Shown: positions 39,174 to 46,527 of the stretch, piece after piece
Layout: each line of letters begins with the position of its first letter
How positions within the stretch are numbered: position 1 is the stretch's first letter
Origin: a virus
Reading direction: 5' to 3' (one strand)
DNA: 64,000 bases
Virus record (IMG/VR): IMGVR_UViG_3300023174_000075
Coordinates: 60,428 to 124,427 of that record
Notes under the pieces: model-generated
Seen by the model: only the letters and a program-made list of their open reading frames with translations
Told to the model about the DNA's origin: nothing
Databases searched by the model: none
Position numbers and translations under genes: made by a program

Positions 39174-39199
39174 ATTAAATATATAACTTTTATTTTGCC
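39174..39199 (-). promoter_or_regulatory. Class A promoter
   Basis: GGCAAAAT and TATATTTAATC at the standard offset. The upstream box overlaps the QAK-stop end of the HNH gene. Confidence 0.55.
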
Positions 39200-39846
39200 T
39201 GGTCTACTTTTTTCTTTTTATTTTTATTTCCTATTTCTCCTTTATAACCAAACGATTCAGCTATTTCTGTTGTTTTAAATAATGGTTGTAAATTAGTATA
39301 ATGAAAACATTGTTTTTGTTGTTCTATATCTGTTAAGTTAAAATTACAACACCCTATAATATGATCTATTTCCCATATTTTACCATGGTTATTCCAGTTC
39401 ATTTCTGGTTTAAATTGAGATTCAAGGTATTGTTTTATTTGAGATATAGTTCCTCCTAATAAGGTAGATGTTTTTTCTTCTTTTTTTCCTTTTAACTCAT
39501 TAACTATCCTAGTTTGAAGAATATGTCTTATTTTAAAATTTAAGTCATTTTTTCTTTTATTATTCACCCATGCTCTATAATATCCTTTATTTTGTTTTCT
39601 ATATTCTTTAATCTTTTCTTTATTTTCAATATTATATTTTAATGAATTCTGTTGGTAATATTCTTGTTTATTTTCTTTATTATTTTTATAATAATTATGG
39701 TATTGTTCTGAGTTGTTAGAGTAATATTTTTTATTAAAGATTTTATAACACTCTTTACATTTATACCCATATCCAGAAGATGTTGTTTTATCTTTAGGGA
39801 AATAGGATAATTCTTTTTCTATTTTACATCTATTACATATTCTCAT
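39190..39846 (-). CDS. HNH endonuclease with N-terminal zinc finger (218 aa)
   Basis: CNRCKIEKELSYFPKD ... CKECY at the N-terminus (zinc finger), a long basic linker with repeated YY/NK units (residues ~40-100), then an intact HNH core near the C-terminus: KIWEIDHIIGCCNFNLTD (~155-172; D-H-I), CFHYTNLQPLFKTTE. The core type, with HYTNLQPLF, is common in free-standing phage HNH enzymes. Class B box five bases before the ATG; its 3' end overlaps a class A promoter. Confidence 0.85.
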   Translation of the reverse strand: MRICNRCKIEKELSYFPKDKTTSSGYGYKCKECYKIFNKKYYSNNSEQYHNYYKNNKENKQEYYQQNSLKYNIENKEKIKEYRKQNKGYYRAWVNNKRKNDLNFKIRHILQTRIVNELKGKKEEKTSTLLGGTISQIKQYLESQFKPEMNWNNHGKIWEIDHIIGCCNFNLTDIEQQKQCFHYTNLQPLFKTTEIAESFGYKGEIGNKNKKKKVDQAK

Positions 39847-39850
39847 ATCA

Positions 39851-39858
39851 ATAAATAT
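39851..39858 (-). promoter_or_regulatory. Class B (late-type) promoter box
   Basis: CATATATTTATTG on the coding strand, five bases before the HNH ATG; nearly leaderless. Confidence 0.45.
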
Positions 39859-39876
39859 ATGATAGGATGGGAATCA

Positions 39877-40476
39877 TTACAAGAGTCCTAACATTTTCAT
39901 GTTTTCTAATTGATCATCATCAAGATCCCATGTATGTGGTTTTGCTTTAACTGTTTGATTATCTTCTATATTGCGAATTTGATCTGGGGAGAGAGGATCT
40001 CCTACATAAAGGAAATAACAGTTATAACATAATATTTCTAAATTATCAAGTAAATAATTGGATTTATTTCCGTCTTTAAAATTAAGTAAAGTAGGAGTTT
40101 TATAATCAGTTACTCTACGTTCATTACATCCACATGTATAACATTCATCTTTCAAATAACCCTCCGCTATTCCTCTAGCTTTTATTTTAGATGGAGTAAA
40201 TGATTCATAACCTGTACCCTCTTCAAATATACGCTTAACCATTGGTTCTTTACGTCTATTAGGGAGGAATTTGGGAATACCTTTGCCATTTTGATTTTTA
40301 TGGGCATCAAATAGTGTTAGTGAATTTGGATCACTTTCATCTACCTTCAACGCCTTCATAAATGGCTTAAGGTGTTGATACGAGCACCCTAAATATTTGG
40401 CCGCTGCTCTAATACTTTTGGTATAGCGCATTGCAGTCTCAATTTGTGACTTGGTCAAATGTTTGGGTGCTGGCAT
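39877..40476 (-). CDS. HTH plus degenerate HNH-fold protein (199 aa)
   Basis: N-terminal helix-turn-helix (AMRYTKSIRAAAKYLGCSYQ, residues ~15-34). Residues ~112-155 keep the HNH zinc frame (CYTCGC ... CYNCYF) and the fold sequence LLNFKDGNKSNYLLDNLEIL, but the metal-binding His residues of the HNH motif (normally H-H-x-D-G and C-x-x-C-H) are Asn/Phe and Tyr. So cleavage is unlikely and DNA binding probable. Could be a transcription regulator evolved from a homing enzyme. Confidence 0.7.
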   Translation of the reverse strand: MPAPKHLTKSQIETAMRYTKSIRAAAKYLGCSYQHLKPFMKALKVDESDPNSLTLFDAHKNQNGKGIPKFLPNRRKEPMVKRIFEEGTGYESFTPSKIKARGIAEGYLKDECYTCGCNERRVTDYKTPTLLNFKDGNKSNYLLDNLEILCYNCYFLYVGDPLSPDQIRNIEDNQTVKAKPHTWDLDDDQLENMKMLGLL

Positions 40477-40483
40477 AACATCA

Positions 40484-40508
40484 TTTAAAGTAAATTAATT
40501 ACTTTGCT
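40484..40508 (-). promoter_or_regulatory. Class A promoter (weak)
   Basis: AGCAAAGT and TACTTTAAATG at the 16-base offset. The upstream box is the KAK-stop end of the lipoprotein gene. Confidence 0.4.
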
Positions 40509-40660
40509 TTTTTTACAGTATCTACTGTTGTTTTAGTAGAATCTACTGTTTTAGTGCTGTCAACTTTAGTTGAATCAGTTGTTGTTGTTTCAGTACTTGT
40601 ACTTCCACCACAAGATGCTAGGGTTGCTACTAAGGCAACGATTGCAATTGTTTTTTTCAT
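40499..40660 (-). CDS. Small lipoprotein with DSTK repeats (53 aa)
   Basis: ATG at 40658-40660, TAA at 40499. Signal peptide with lipobox: MKKTIAIVALVATLASCGGS, cleavage before Cys17. The mature part is a low-complexity string of D-S-T-K units (DSTKVDSTKTVDSTKTTVDT). This matches small Bacteroidetes lipoproteins; in phages such proteins can be o-spanins or superinfection-exclusion factors. No adjacent i-spanin is visible. Ends KAK-stop. Confidence 0.65.
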   Translation of the reverse strand: MKKTIAIVALVATLASCGGSTSTETTTTDSTKVDSTKTVDSTKTTVDTVKKAK

Positions 40661-40680
40661 GTTGTTTTATTTTTATTTAC

Positions 40681-40706
40681 TGTTAAATTACTATTTTTTC
40701 TTTGCC
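40681..40706 (-). promoter_or_regulatory. Class A promoter
   Basis: GGCAAAGA and TAATTTAAC at the 16-base offset, before the lipoprotein ATG. The upstream box is in the KAKKK codons of the 141-aa gene. Confidence 0.45.
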
Positions 40707-41116
40707 TTCCCCACTTTCTCTTGAGTTAATTTCACTAACTCCCATAAATCCTCAGGTGAAGATAATGGAATATCATTTCCTTCCACATCTTCTACTGGAT
40801 TTGCCGTACCATCTGGATTTAAGCGTTCATATATATAGAAAAAGATCAATTCACATGCTTCCTTACTGAATGCTATTGAAAATAAAGCATCAATAACGAA
40901 GTAGAATTTTTCATCATAAGATGAGAAATCTAATGTTAAATCATTACCTAATATCATTCCACGCACTTCTATTTCTTCTAGCGTTTGAATAATTTTAACA
41001 AATCGTTCTCTATGTTGATCATTTTCTGTTTTTTTCTTGCGTTTTAGAAATGTGTCCACACCAATAATTTCATCGATGGATTTTTTAATTCCATCTGCAT
41101 GTTGTTCGTTGTCCAT
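40691..41116 (-). CDS. Hypothetical protein (141 aa)
   Basis: Basic N-terminus, then a helical body (YDEKFYFVIDALFSIAFSKE, residues ~68-87) and acidic loop (PVEDVEGNDIPLSSPEDLWE). Resembles small structural or assembly proteins of large phages but I recognise no family. Three bases separate it from the 107-aa gene. Confidence 0.5.
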   Translation of the reverse strand: MDNEQHADGIKKSIDEIIGVDTFLKRKKKTENDQHRERFVKIIQTLEEIEVRGMILGNDLTLDFSSYDEKFYFVIDALFSIAFSKEACELIFFYIYERLNPDGTANPVEDVEGNDIPLSSPEDLWELVKLTQEKVGKAKKK

Positions 41117-41119
41117 AAT

Positions 41120-41443
41120 TTATAATTTGTTGATTAAATCTCTTGCTTCAATACATTTATCATATTCTTCTCTCTCAGAATAATATTCAATTAGTTTTTC
41201 GAGAGTGGGTTTCCATTTGTCTTTACCCAATTCAATATAATAATCTGATTGTGCTATCTCAAAGAGTGAGATAGAAGATTTTTTCTTTGCAATACCATCT
41301 TTAATGGCAGAGATGGCTTCATCTCTAACGGCTTGGATTATTTCGGGGATTTCTGTTAGTTGAGAATAACTTGCCCCTTGTTCTATATACACTTTGAACA
41401 CGGGGATTTTTCTTCTCATTGTTTTCGTTTTAACCATAACCAT
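41120..41443 (-). CDS. Hypothetical protein with UVR-like C-terminus (107 aa)
   Basis: C-terminal YSEREEYDKCIEARDLINKL resembles a UVR helical motif, as does the 106-aa protein at 37785. Basic N-terminus (VKTKTMRRKIPVFKVYIEQG). Could be an adaptor-type protein. The nearby ClpP-like gene makes an adaptor role attractive, but this is inference. Confidence 0.5.
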   Translation of the reverse strand: MVMVKTKTMRRKIPVFKVYIEQGASYSQLTEIPEIIQAVRDEAISAIKDGIAKKKSSISLFEIAQSDYYIELGKDKWKPTLEKLIEYYSEREEYDKCIEARDLINKL

Positions 41444-41452
41444 TAATTTATA

Positions 41453-41809
41453 TTATTTCTTTACACCAGCCAACTCTTGCATTCTAACAGCTTCAGCTAA
41501 TGGAGCTTCTTCAGCAGGTGCTTCTTCAGGTGCCGCTTGTCCACCACCAATAGCATTCTTAATTAATAATTTAATATCAGCAATTGGAATTAAAAATCCA
41601 ATTACATTACTATAAGGTACGTCTGTGTCCTGAGATACAGTTAAGTTATATTGTTCTAAACCTTGGTTTAACTTAGATTGTAGTTTCTGTGTTGCTTGTG
41701 CTTTAGCATCACCCTCAAGTGTTTGAGGTAATACGAATTGCACTTTAATACCCTTTTTAGTTGGGTTGTGATTTACATCTACTCTAAGTTTTGGTTTTAT
41801 TTCTGCCAT
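41453..41809 (-). CDS. Hypothetical protein with acidic linker (118 aa)
   Basis: Alpha/beta N-terminal ~80 residues (LRVDVNHNPTKKGIKVQFVL), an Ala/Glu/Pro linker (EEAPAEEAPLAEA) and a C-terminal RMQELAGVKK. The RM(Q/R)xLAG tail recurs in structural proteins of related phages and may be a processing or assembly tag. Class B box 16 bases upstream. Confidence 0.5.
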   Translation of the reverse strand: MAEIKPKLRVDVNHNPTKKGIKVQFVLPQTLEGDAKAQATQKLQSKLNQGLEQYNLTVSQDTDVPYSNVIGFLIPIADIKLLIKNAIGGGQAAPEEAPAEEAPLAEAVRMQELAGVKK

Positions 41810-41824
41810 TGGTTGCGTTTACGT

Positions 41825-41832
41825 ATAAATAT
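41825..41832 (-). promoter_or_regulatory. Class B (late-type) promoter box
   Basis: TAATATTTATACG on the coding strand, overlapping the end of the ClpP-like gene. Confidence 0.4.
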
Positions 41833-42371
41833 TATAAAATCTCATCTACCAGCCCATATTTATGTGCTGTTTTTACATCCATATACCATTCACCACGTTT
41901 ATCTTTAATTTCATTTAATTGTTTTGTTGTGAATTTCGTTCGTGAAAGTAAGTAATCATCATATATTTTCCACATTCGTTCTCCCTCTTTTACCTCTTGT
42001 GAATGTAATTGTAATTTTTCCTGTTGCATTGCCCATGATATTTCATGGTACATAAAGGTTGCACGTTGACTTGCAAATCGTCTATGTCCAGCCGCGTATA
42101 CTACTAATGCAGCTGACATGGCATGTCCATGACATATTGTGTGGATTGGAGTCTGTGAATTTGAAATGACGTCAACTAAGGCAAACCCATGATATACGTC
42201 TCCACCAGGTGAGTTAACTATTAGTTTTATTGGTTCTTTTTGTGCTTTTTTAGCGTCCTCTTCATTAATCTCATATATAACTTCTATTATTTCATTAACA
42301 TTATCTATTTCGATGTCGCCTATTGATAATATGCGGCCGCTAGGTTTGTCTGATTTTTTTGGAGAAGCCAT
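41832..42371 (-). CDS. ClpP-like serine protease (179 aa)
   Basis: ClpP fold with VNSPGGDVYHGFALVDVI (residues ~49-66), the nucleophile region CHGHAMSAALVVYAAG (~80-95; catalytic Ser in A-M-S-A) and the His strand FMYHEISWAM (~106-115). Ends GLVDEIL, a typical ClpP C-terminal strand. Length is close to bacterial ClpP. In phages ClpP-like enzymes serve as prohead proteases or degrade host proteins. Class B box upstream puts it in the late set; the start of this gene region is the left boundary of the sugar cassette. Confidence 0.88.
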   Translation of the reverse strand: MASPKKSDKPSGRILSIGDIEIDNVNEIIEVIYEINEEDAKKAQKEPIKLIVNSPGGDVYHGFALVDVISNSQTPIHTICHGHAMSAALVVYAAGHRRFASQRATFMYHEISWAMQQEKLQLHSQEVKEGERMWKIYDDYLLSRTKFTTKQLNEIKDKRGEWYMDVKTAHKYGLVDEIL

Positions 42372-42389
42372 AGTAGTGGATTTTCTCCA

Positions 42390-42397
42390 ATAAATAT
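42390..42397 (-). promoter_or_regulatory. Class B (late-type) promoter box
   Basis: CTAATATTTATTGG on the coding strand, 19 bases before the ClpP-like ATG and touching the stop of the glycosyltransferase. Confidence 0.45.
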
Positions 42398-43164
42398 TAG
42401 AAAATTAATTTTGAATTATTTACTGGGTTATGTTTTGCATAAGTTCCCCATTTATATTGGAAATATTCATGGCATGCTTGTTCTTTAATTTGAGACTCAG
42501 CTATGCGCTCTGGTGTTTTAGTTCCTAATGATACAAAATGATAGAAGTGGCAATTATATGTTCTAATCATCTTCATACCACTCATTTCACATTTCATAAA
42601 AAATTCCCAATCTACTACCCATGCTCCAGGATATGACTCGTCCCATCCACCTATGCGCATGTAATCTATCTTAGACATTAGAATTGGGGGTGTTGAACCA
42701 GCAGCATCAAATTTATTACTAGATAATTCTGTTTCATATTTCCAAAATGCTTCTAAATCAAATGTATTTGGATCGCGGCCTAGATCTTTAATATGAAATT
42801 GATGAAACATACTAGGTATAGGTTCAATTTGATTAGGTGTTAAGACGCGATTTGGTACCCACATCTTTTCTAAATTTATATCCCAATTTTTAGGGAATAC
42901 ATTATCATCATTAACAATTAATATTAAGTTATGAATAGCATTGTAAACACCTAAATTAGTAGCTCTACATATTCCTTGATTTTCTTCTAAATCAAGTACA
43001 TCAATATTATCTTTATATTTTTCTAATACTTCTTTATTTAAGTCATAGAAACCATCTACTATGACTATAATTTGATTTTTATTGGTTTGTCCCTCAATAA
43101 TTGAGCGCAAACATAAATCTAATATTTCTGGTTCCTTATATGTTGGTATTATTACTGATATCAT
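42397..43164 (-). CDS. Glycosyltransferase family 2 (255 aa)
   Basis: GT-A fold: MISVIIPTYKEPEILDLCLR (start), then IVDGFYDLN and the NDDN motif (LILIVNDDNVF, residues ~81-91) in place of D-x-D for metal/nucleotide-sugar binding; IPSMFHQFHIKDLG and GGWDESYPGAWVVDWEFFMK (~173-192) are the acceptor-side W-D-E...D-x-E-F motif. Uses a nucleotide sugar to extend a glycan in the cytoplasm. Overlaps the C-methyltransferase stop region by one base. Confidence 0.88.
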   Translation of the reverse strand: MISVIIPTYKEPEILDLCLRSIIEGQTNKNQIIVIVDGFYDLNKEVLEKYKDNIDVLDLEENQGICRATNLGVYNAIHNLILIVNDDNVFPKNWDINLEKMWVPNRVLTPNQIEPIPSMFHQFHIKDLGRDPNTFDLEAFWKYETELSSNKFDAAGSTPPILMSKIDYMRIGGWDESYPGAWVVDWEFFMKCEMSGMKMIRTYNCHFYHFVSLGTKTPERIAESQIKEQACHEYFQYKWGTYAKHNPVNNSKLIF

Positions 43165-44414
43165 TAGAGTATTTTTATGTTAGGTAGAAATAAGATGAAT
43201 TTTCCTTCATATCCATCTTGTCTTAATAATTTAATTATATAATCAGAGAAATTATGAGCTAATATAATAATATAATCTACTGGGTTTGATTTTAATTTTT
43301 CTCTAGACACTATTTCAATACCAGTACCAGGTACAAATTTTCCTTGTTTTATATTTGTATCATCTACTATATAATCGATCATAGTATAATCAATTCCAGC
43401 TGCGTTTAGATAAACACATCCTTTAGCTGCTGCTCCAAATCCTGCTATTTTAGCTCCTTTATCTTTCAAAGATAAGATAAATTCTTTACTTTTCCCAATA
43501 TTATTTTTAATATTTTCTCCCCATTTGATATAATCTTCAGTAGTAAATTTTTCAGCTTGTAATGTTGGAGGAACACTATAATCACATTGTTGCCACGCTT
43601 CACCCAATTCTCCTTTATGTGATATTAATAATCTTATAGTACCACCATGAATTGGGTATTTAACTGATTTTATGACTTGTAAATTATATTTATCAAGTAA
43701 TTTAGTTAATGGATTTACTAAATAATAGTAAACATGTTCGTGATATACCTGATCAAATTGGTTTGTTTCAATACTTGTTTTCCAATATGGAAACTCCAAA
43801 CACCAAATTCCAAATTTATCTAAACTTAAAGCAATACCCTCTACGAAACTTTCAATTGGTGCTGTATGCTGGAAGCAGTTTGTTGTAGTAATTAATTTAA
43901 ACTTTTTATTTAATTTTTTAGCTAATTCTGCTCCCCAATAATCATTAATTGAAGGGATACCTTTTGATTTTGCTTCTGTAGTTAAATTTTCAGATGCATC
44001 TATGTTTAATATATTTAAATATGATTTTTGTTTTAGGAATGTTTTTAATAAAGTACCATCGTTGCCACCAATATCTAATACATTATCTTTTTCACTTAAT
44101 CGTAAATAAGTATCTACAAATTCAAACATATCTTTACAATGATCAATGTATGGTTGAGATACTCCTGATTTATATAAATAATGTTGATATAATATATTAG
44201 GTTCTATTTCTGCTGTTAGAGAGGATAATCCACTTTCTTCAAATAATTGAACGGCTAATGGATATCTTGAACAATTTAGTGATTCTTCCATTGTGTTATT
44301 TAAATTATTAACCAATGGCATTAATCCTAAATCTAAGTATGTTATACTTTTATTATCTCCTGTTATAGGACATTTATCTATTAAGGTATGATTATTCATA
44401 TTTAGTATTATCAT
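43164..44414 (-). CDS. Sugar C-methyltransferase, NovU/EvaC/TylC3-like (416 aa)
   Basis: Three-part layout of the family: an N-terminal zinc-binding region (here CPITGDNKSITYLDLG), a central SAM-binding Rossmann domain with VLDIGGNDGTLLKTFL (residues ~112-127), and a C-terminal domain with IAGFGAAAKGCVYLNAAGID (~333-352; NAD-like fold). EFPYWKTS and DQVYHEHVYYYLV match the catalytic Y-H-E-H region. The family methylates the C-3 of NDP-4-keto-6-deoxysugars. This fits the cassette's keto-sugar enzymes. Length is typical. Confidence 0.88.
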   Translation of the reverse strand: MIILNMNNHTLIDKCPITGDNKSITYLDLGLMPLVNNLNNTMEESLNCSRYPLAVQLFEESGLSSLTAEIEPNILYQHYLYKSGVSQPYIDHCKDMFEFVDTYLRLSEKDNVLDIGGNDGTLLKTFLKQKSYLNILNIDASENLTTEAKSKGIPSINDYWGAELAKKLNKKFKLITTTNCFQHTAPIESFVEGIALSLDKFGIWCLEFPYWKTSIETNQFDQVYHEHVYYYLVNPLTKLLDKYNLQVIKSVKYPIHGGTIRLLISHKGELGEAWQQCDYSVPPTLQAEKFTTEDYIKWGENIKNNIGKSKEFILSLKDKGAKIAGFGAAAKGCVYLNAAGIDYTMIDYIVDDTNIKQGKFVPGTGIEIVSREKLKSNPVDYIIILAHNFSDYIIKLLRQDGYEGKFILFLPNIKIL

Positions 44415-45102
44415 TTATTTTCTTCCAATCAATAATAGGACTCATTAAGAAATCCATACAGTGTGTTGATAAACCAGGCATTGGTGTTATTACAAATCTT
44501 CCTTTATTTTCATTTAACCATACCCATTTATGATGATCACCAGGAGGAATTGTTTTTCCTGTTTGTTCATCATAATCTTCAATGATAATTTTTTTAGTAG
44601 TTATAAAACTACCACAGGTACTAGGGGTTGTTCTCCAATGACTCGTATTAGTTACAAATATTTTAGATATTAAATCATCATACATTGGTGCTGAATATTT
44701 ATCTGAAGCATCATACAATGATATATAACTTAATCCATCAAATGTTTCAAACATGTTGGTTACTTTATCAGTCCAGTCATCTATATGTAAATAATCATTT
44801 TCTAAAATATAAATAAGATCTTTATCACCTATGGTATTTAGATTTAATATTATTTCAAATATTTTGATAAAAGCGTCAGTACCATTTCCTGCTTGTATTT
44901 CATGAGCAATATATCTATCTTTATATTTTTCAATCCAATTATCTTCTATTTTACCATCCATTACTACATGAATATCTACATCTTTATTTTTAGTAGTATT
45001 TAAGAGATTAATAAAACATTTTTCATAATCAAACCAACTAGGTCTAAATTTATTATCCGTACCTGATATATTATAATGGCTGTAAAATATGTGTATTTTC
45101 AT
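44392..45102 (-). CDS. Glycosyltransferase-like protein (236 aa)
   Basis: GT-A-like layout: MKIHIFYSHYNISGTDNKFR start and LIYILENDYLHIDDWTDKVT near residue 91, where E-N-D can replace D-x-D. GDHHKWVWLNENKGRFVIT near residue 195. No close family recognised, but the neighbourhood is all glycan genes. Overlaps the methyltransferase start by 23 bases. Confidence 0.6.
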   Translation of the reverse strand: MKIHIFYSHYNISGTDNKFRPSWFDYEKCFINLLNTTKNKDVDIHVVMDGKIEDNWIEKYKDRYIAHEIQAGNGTDAFIKIFEIILNLNTIGDKDLIYILENDYLHIDDWTDKVTNMFETFDGLSYISLYDASDKYSAPMYDDLISKIFVTNTSHWRTTPSTCGSFITTKKIIIEDYDEQTGKTIPPGDHHKWVWLNENKGRFVITPMPGLSTHCMDFLMSPIIDWKKINDNTKYE

Positions 45103-45104
45103 AA

Positions 45105-45740
45105 TTAAAATAATTCTTTAGCTGGGTTGCCATATACTGTTGTGTTAGGCCTAGTGTCTTTTATAACAGCACTATTAAGACCTACTATTGTATTTTCAGC
45201 TACTACTTTTTTAGGAGCAATACTAGCATTAGGATTAACTGTAACACTTTCTTTTAATTCAGCAAATCCTCCAAAAAAGGTTAATGCATTTATTTGACAA
45301 TAATCTCCTATTTTAACATCGTGTCCTATTACAGAATGGTTTTGTATTGTTACAAAATTGCCTATTGTAACATCATTTGATATATAAGTAAGAGCACCTA
45401 CAATAACTCCAATTCCTAATTTAGTATTAGTATTAACGATTATTGATGTTGGATGGATAATATTAATAAATTTTCCACCTTTAATTAGTATTAAATTAAC
45501 ATATTTCTTTTTATAATTAACGTCTCCTAAAGCACAAATAAATACATCTTCATCTTGTACTTGATAATCTTCAACAGATGAAATAATAGGTGGATAATTT
45601 TCAAATCCATCTAAAGCATTTGCTTTATCATCTAAAAATCCTTTTATAGTCCATTCTGTGTTATATTCTTTAGTTTTAGTAGCTATATTATAAATTTCTC
45701 TGCCAAATCCTCTAGCACCTATGATAATTAAATTTTTCAT
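45105..45740 (-). CDS. NeuD/PglD-like acyltransferase (211 aa)
   Basis: N-terminal Rossmann-like subdomain (IIGARGFGREIYNIATKT) then a left-handed beta-helix of hexapeptide repeats (GVIVGALTYISNDVTIGNFV, residues ~112-131; IGHDVKIGDYCQIN). The layout matches PglD and NeuD, which acylate amino groups of UDP-4-amino sugars or sialic acid precursors using acetyl-CoA. Here an ACP and two KAS-III genes in the same operon suggest it might take an acyl-ACP or CoA donor made by them. Donor is inferred. Confidence 0.82.
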   Translation of the reverse strand: MKNLIIIGARGFGREIYNIATKTKEYNTEWTIKGFLDDKANALDGFENYPPIISSVEDYQVQDEDVFICALGDVNYKKKYVNLILIKGGKFINIIHPTSIIVNTNTKLGIGVIVGALTYISNDVTIGNFVTIQNHSVIGHDVKIGDYCQINALTFFGGFAELKESVTVNPNASIAPKKVVAENTIVGLNSAVIKDTRPNTTVYGNPAKELF

Positions 45741-45741
45741 G

Positions 45742-46521
45742 TTATTTGTTTTTTAGTTTTAAAATTCTTGATGTTGTAAAATATTTTGTTGGATCTTCCA
45801 TTGAGTAAAAGAAATCAGTTTTCCATTCACCACTAAGTAATTCTTTACCTGTTGGGTCATTAGCTGGTTGGTAATGGATATCTGCTATAATTCTATCTAT
45901 TTTGGCGTCATTAGGTCCTGATTCATGCCATAATGAACTATGCATTATAGCAAAGTCACCTGGATTGAGTTCAGGTGTTGATGTTGGGAATTTAATATTG
46001 AAAGCATCTCTATTAATTTCACCAGCATCACCTAAATGACCAAACTTATGAGTACCTAAATGAAAAGTTAATCCACCATTTGAAGGACCAGAATAACTAA
46101 GTGGTACAAAGAAACTACATTTATTTAAAAATCCTAAATGATAACAAGAATCGTTATGTAAAAATACTTTATCTAAACTAAACTTATCTTTAATTACAAA
46201 TCTATGATTGTATAATGCAACATCATCACCATGTACTTGTTTAGCTGTATTGACTAATATTTCATTTCTATATAGATAAGCTAATTTTTCAGGTAATTTT
46301 TCTTTTAAGGCAACTGGATTTGCTTGATGTACATCTCTTCCTTCTGCTAGTTGGTTATTATAGAATGTTTTCCATTCTTGTTGCCATTCTTTAATTATAT
46401 CTTGAGGAATAACATTTCTCATAATAAATAACCCCGTTATATCGTATACTTCTTTATTGAATATATTTGATTCAATCTTATCTTTATATTCGTTTACTAA
46501 TTCAGGACTATTATTTTTCAT
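45742..46521 (-). CDS. Phytanoyl-CoA dioxygenase (PhyH)-like oxygenase (259 aa)
   Basis: 2-oxoglutarate/Fe(II)-dependent oxygenase motifs: LHNDSCYHLG (residues ~118-127; His-x-Asp of the 2-His-1-carboxylate triad), FHLGTHKFG, NPGDFAIMHSSLWHESGPN (~186-204; second His). The family hydroxylates small molecules, including lipids and sugar-linked acyl chains. Its place between KAS-III and an acyltransferase suggests it hydroxylates the acyl group or sugar; this is inference. Confidence 0.82.
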   Translation of the reverse strand: MKNNSPELVNEYKDKIESNIFNKEVYDITGLFIMRNVIPQDIIKEWQQEWKTFYNNQLAEGRDVHQANPVALKEKLPEKLAYLYRNEILVNTAKQVHGDDVALYNHRFVIKDKFSLDKVFLHNDSCYHLGFLNKCSFFVPLSYSGPSNGGLTFHLGTHKFGHLGDAGEINRDAFNIKFPTSTPELNPGDFAIMHSSLWHESGPNDAKIDRIIADIHYQPANDPTGKELLSGEWKTDFFYSMEDPTKYFTTSRILKLKNK

Positions 46522-46527
46522 ATTTAA

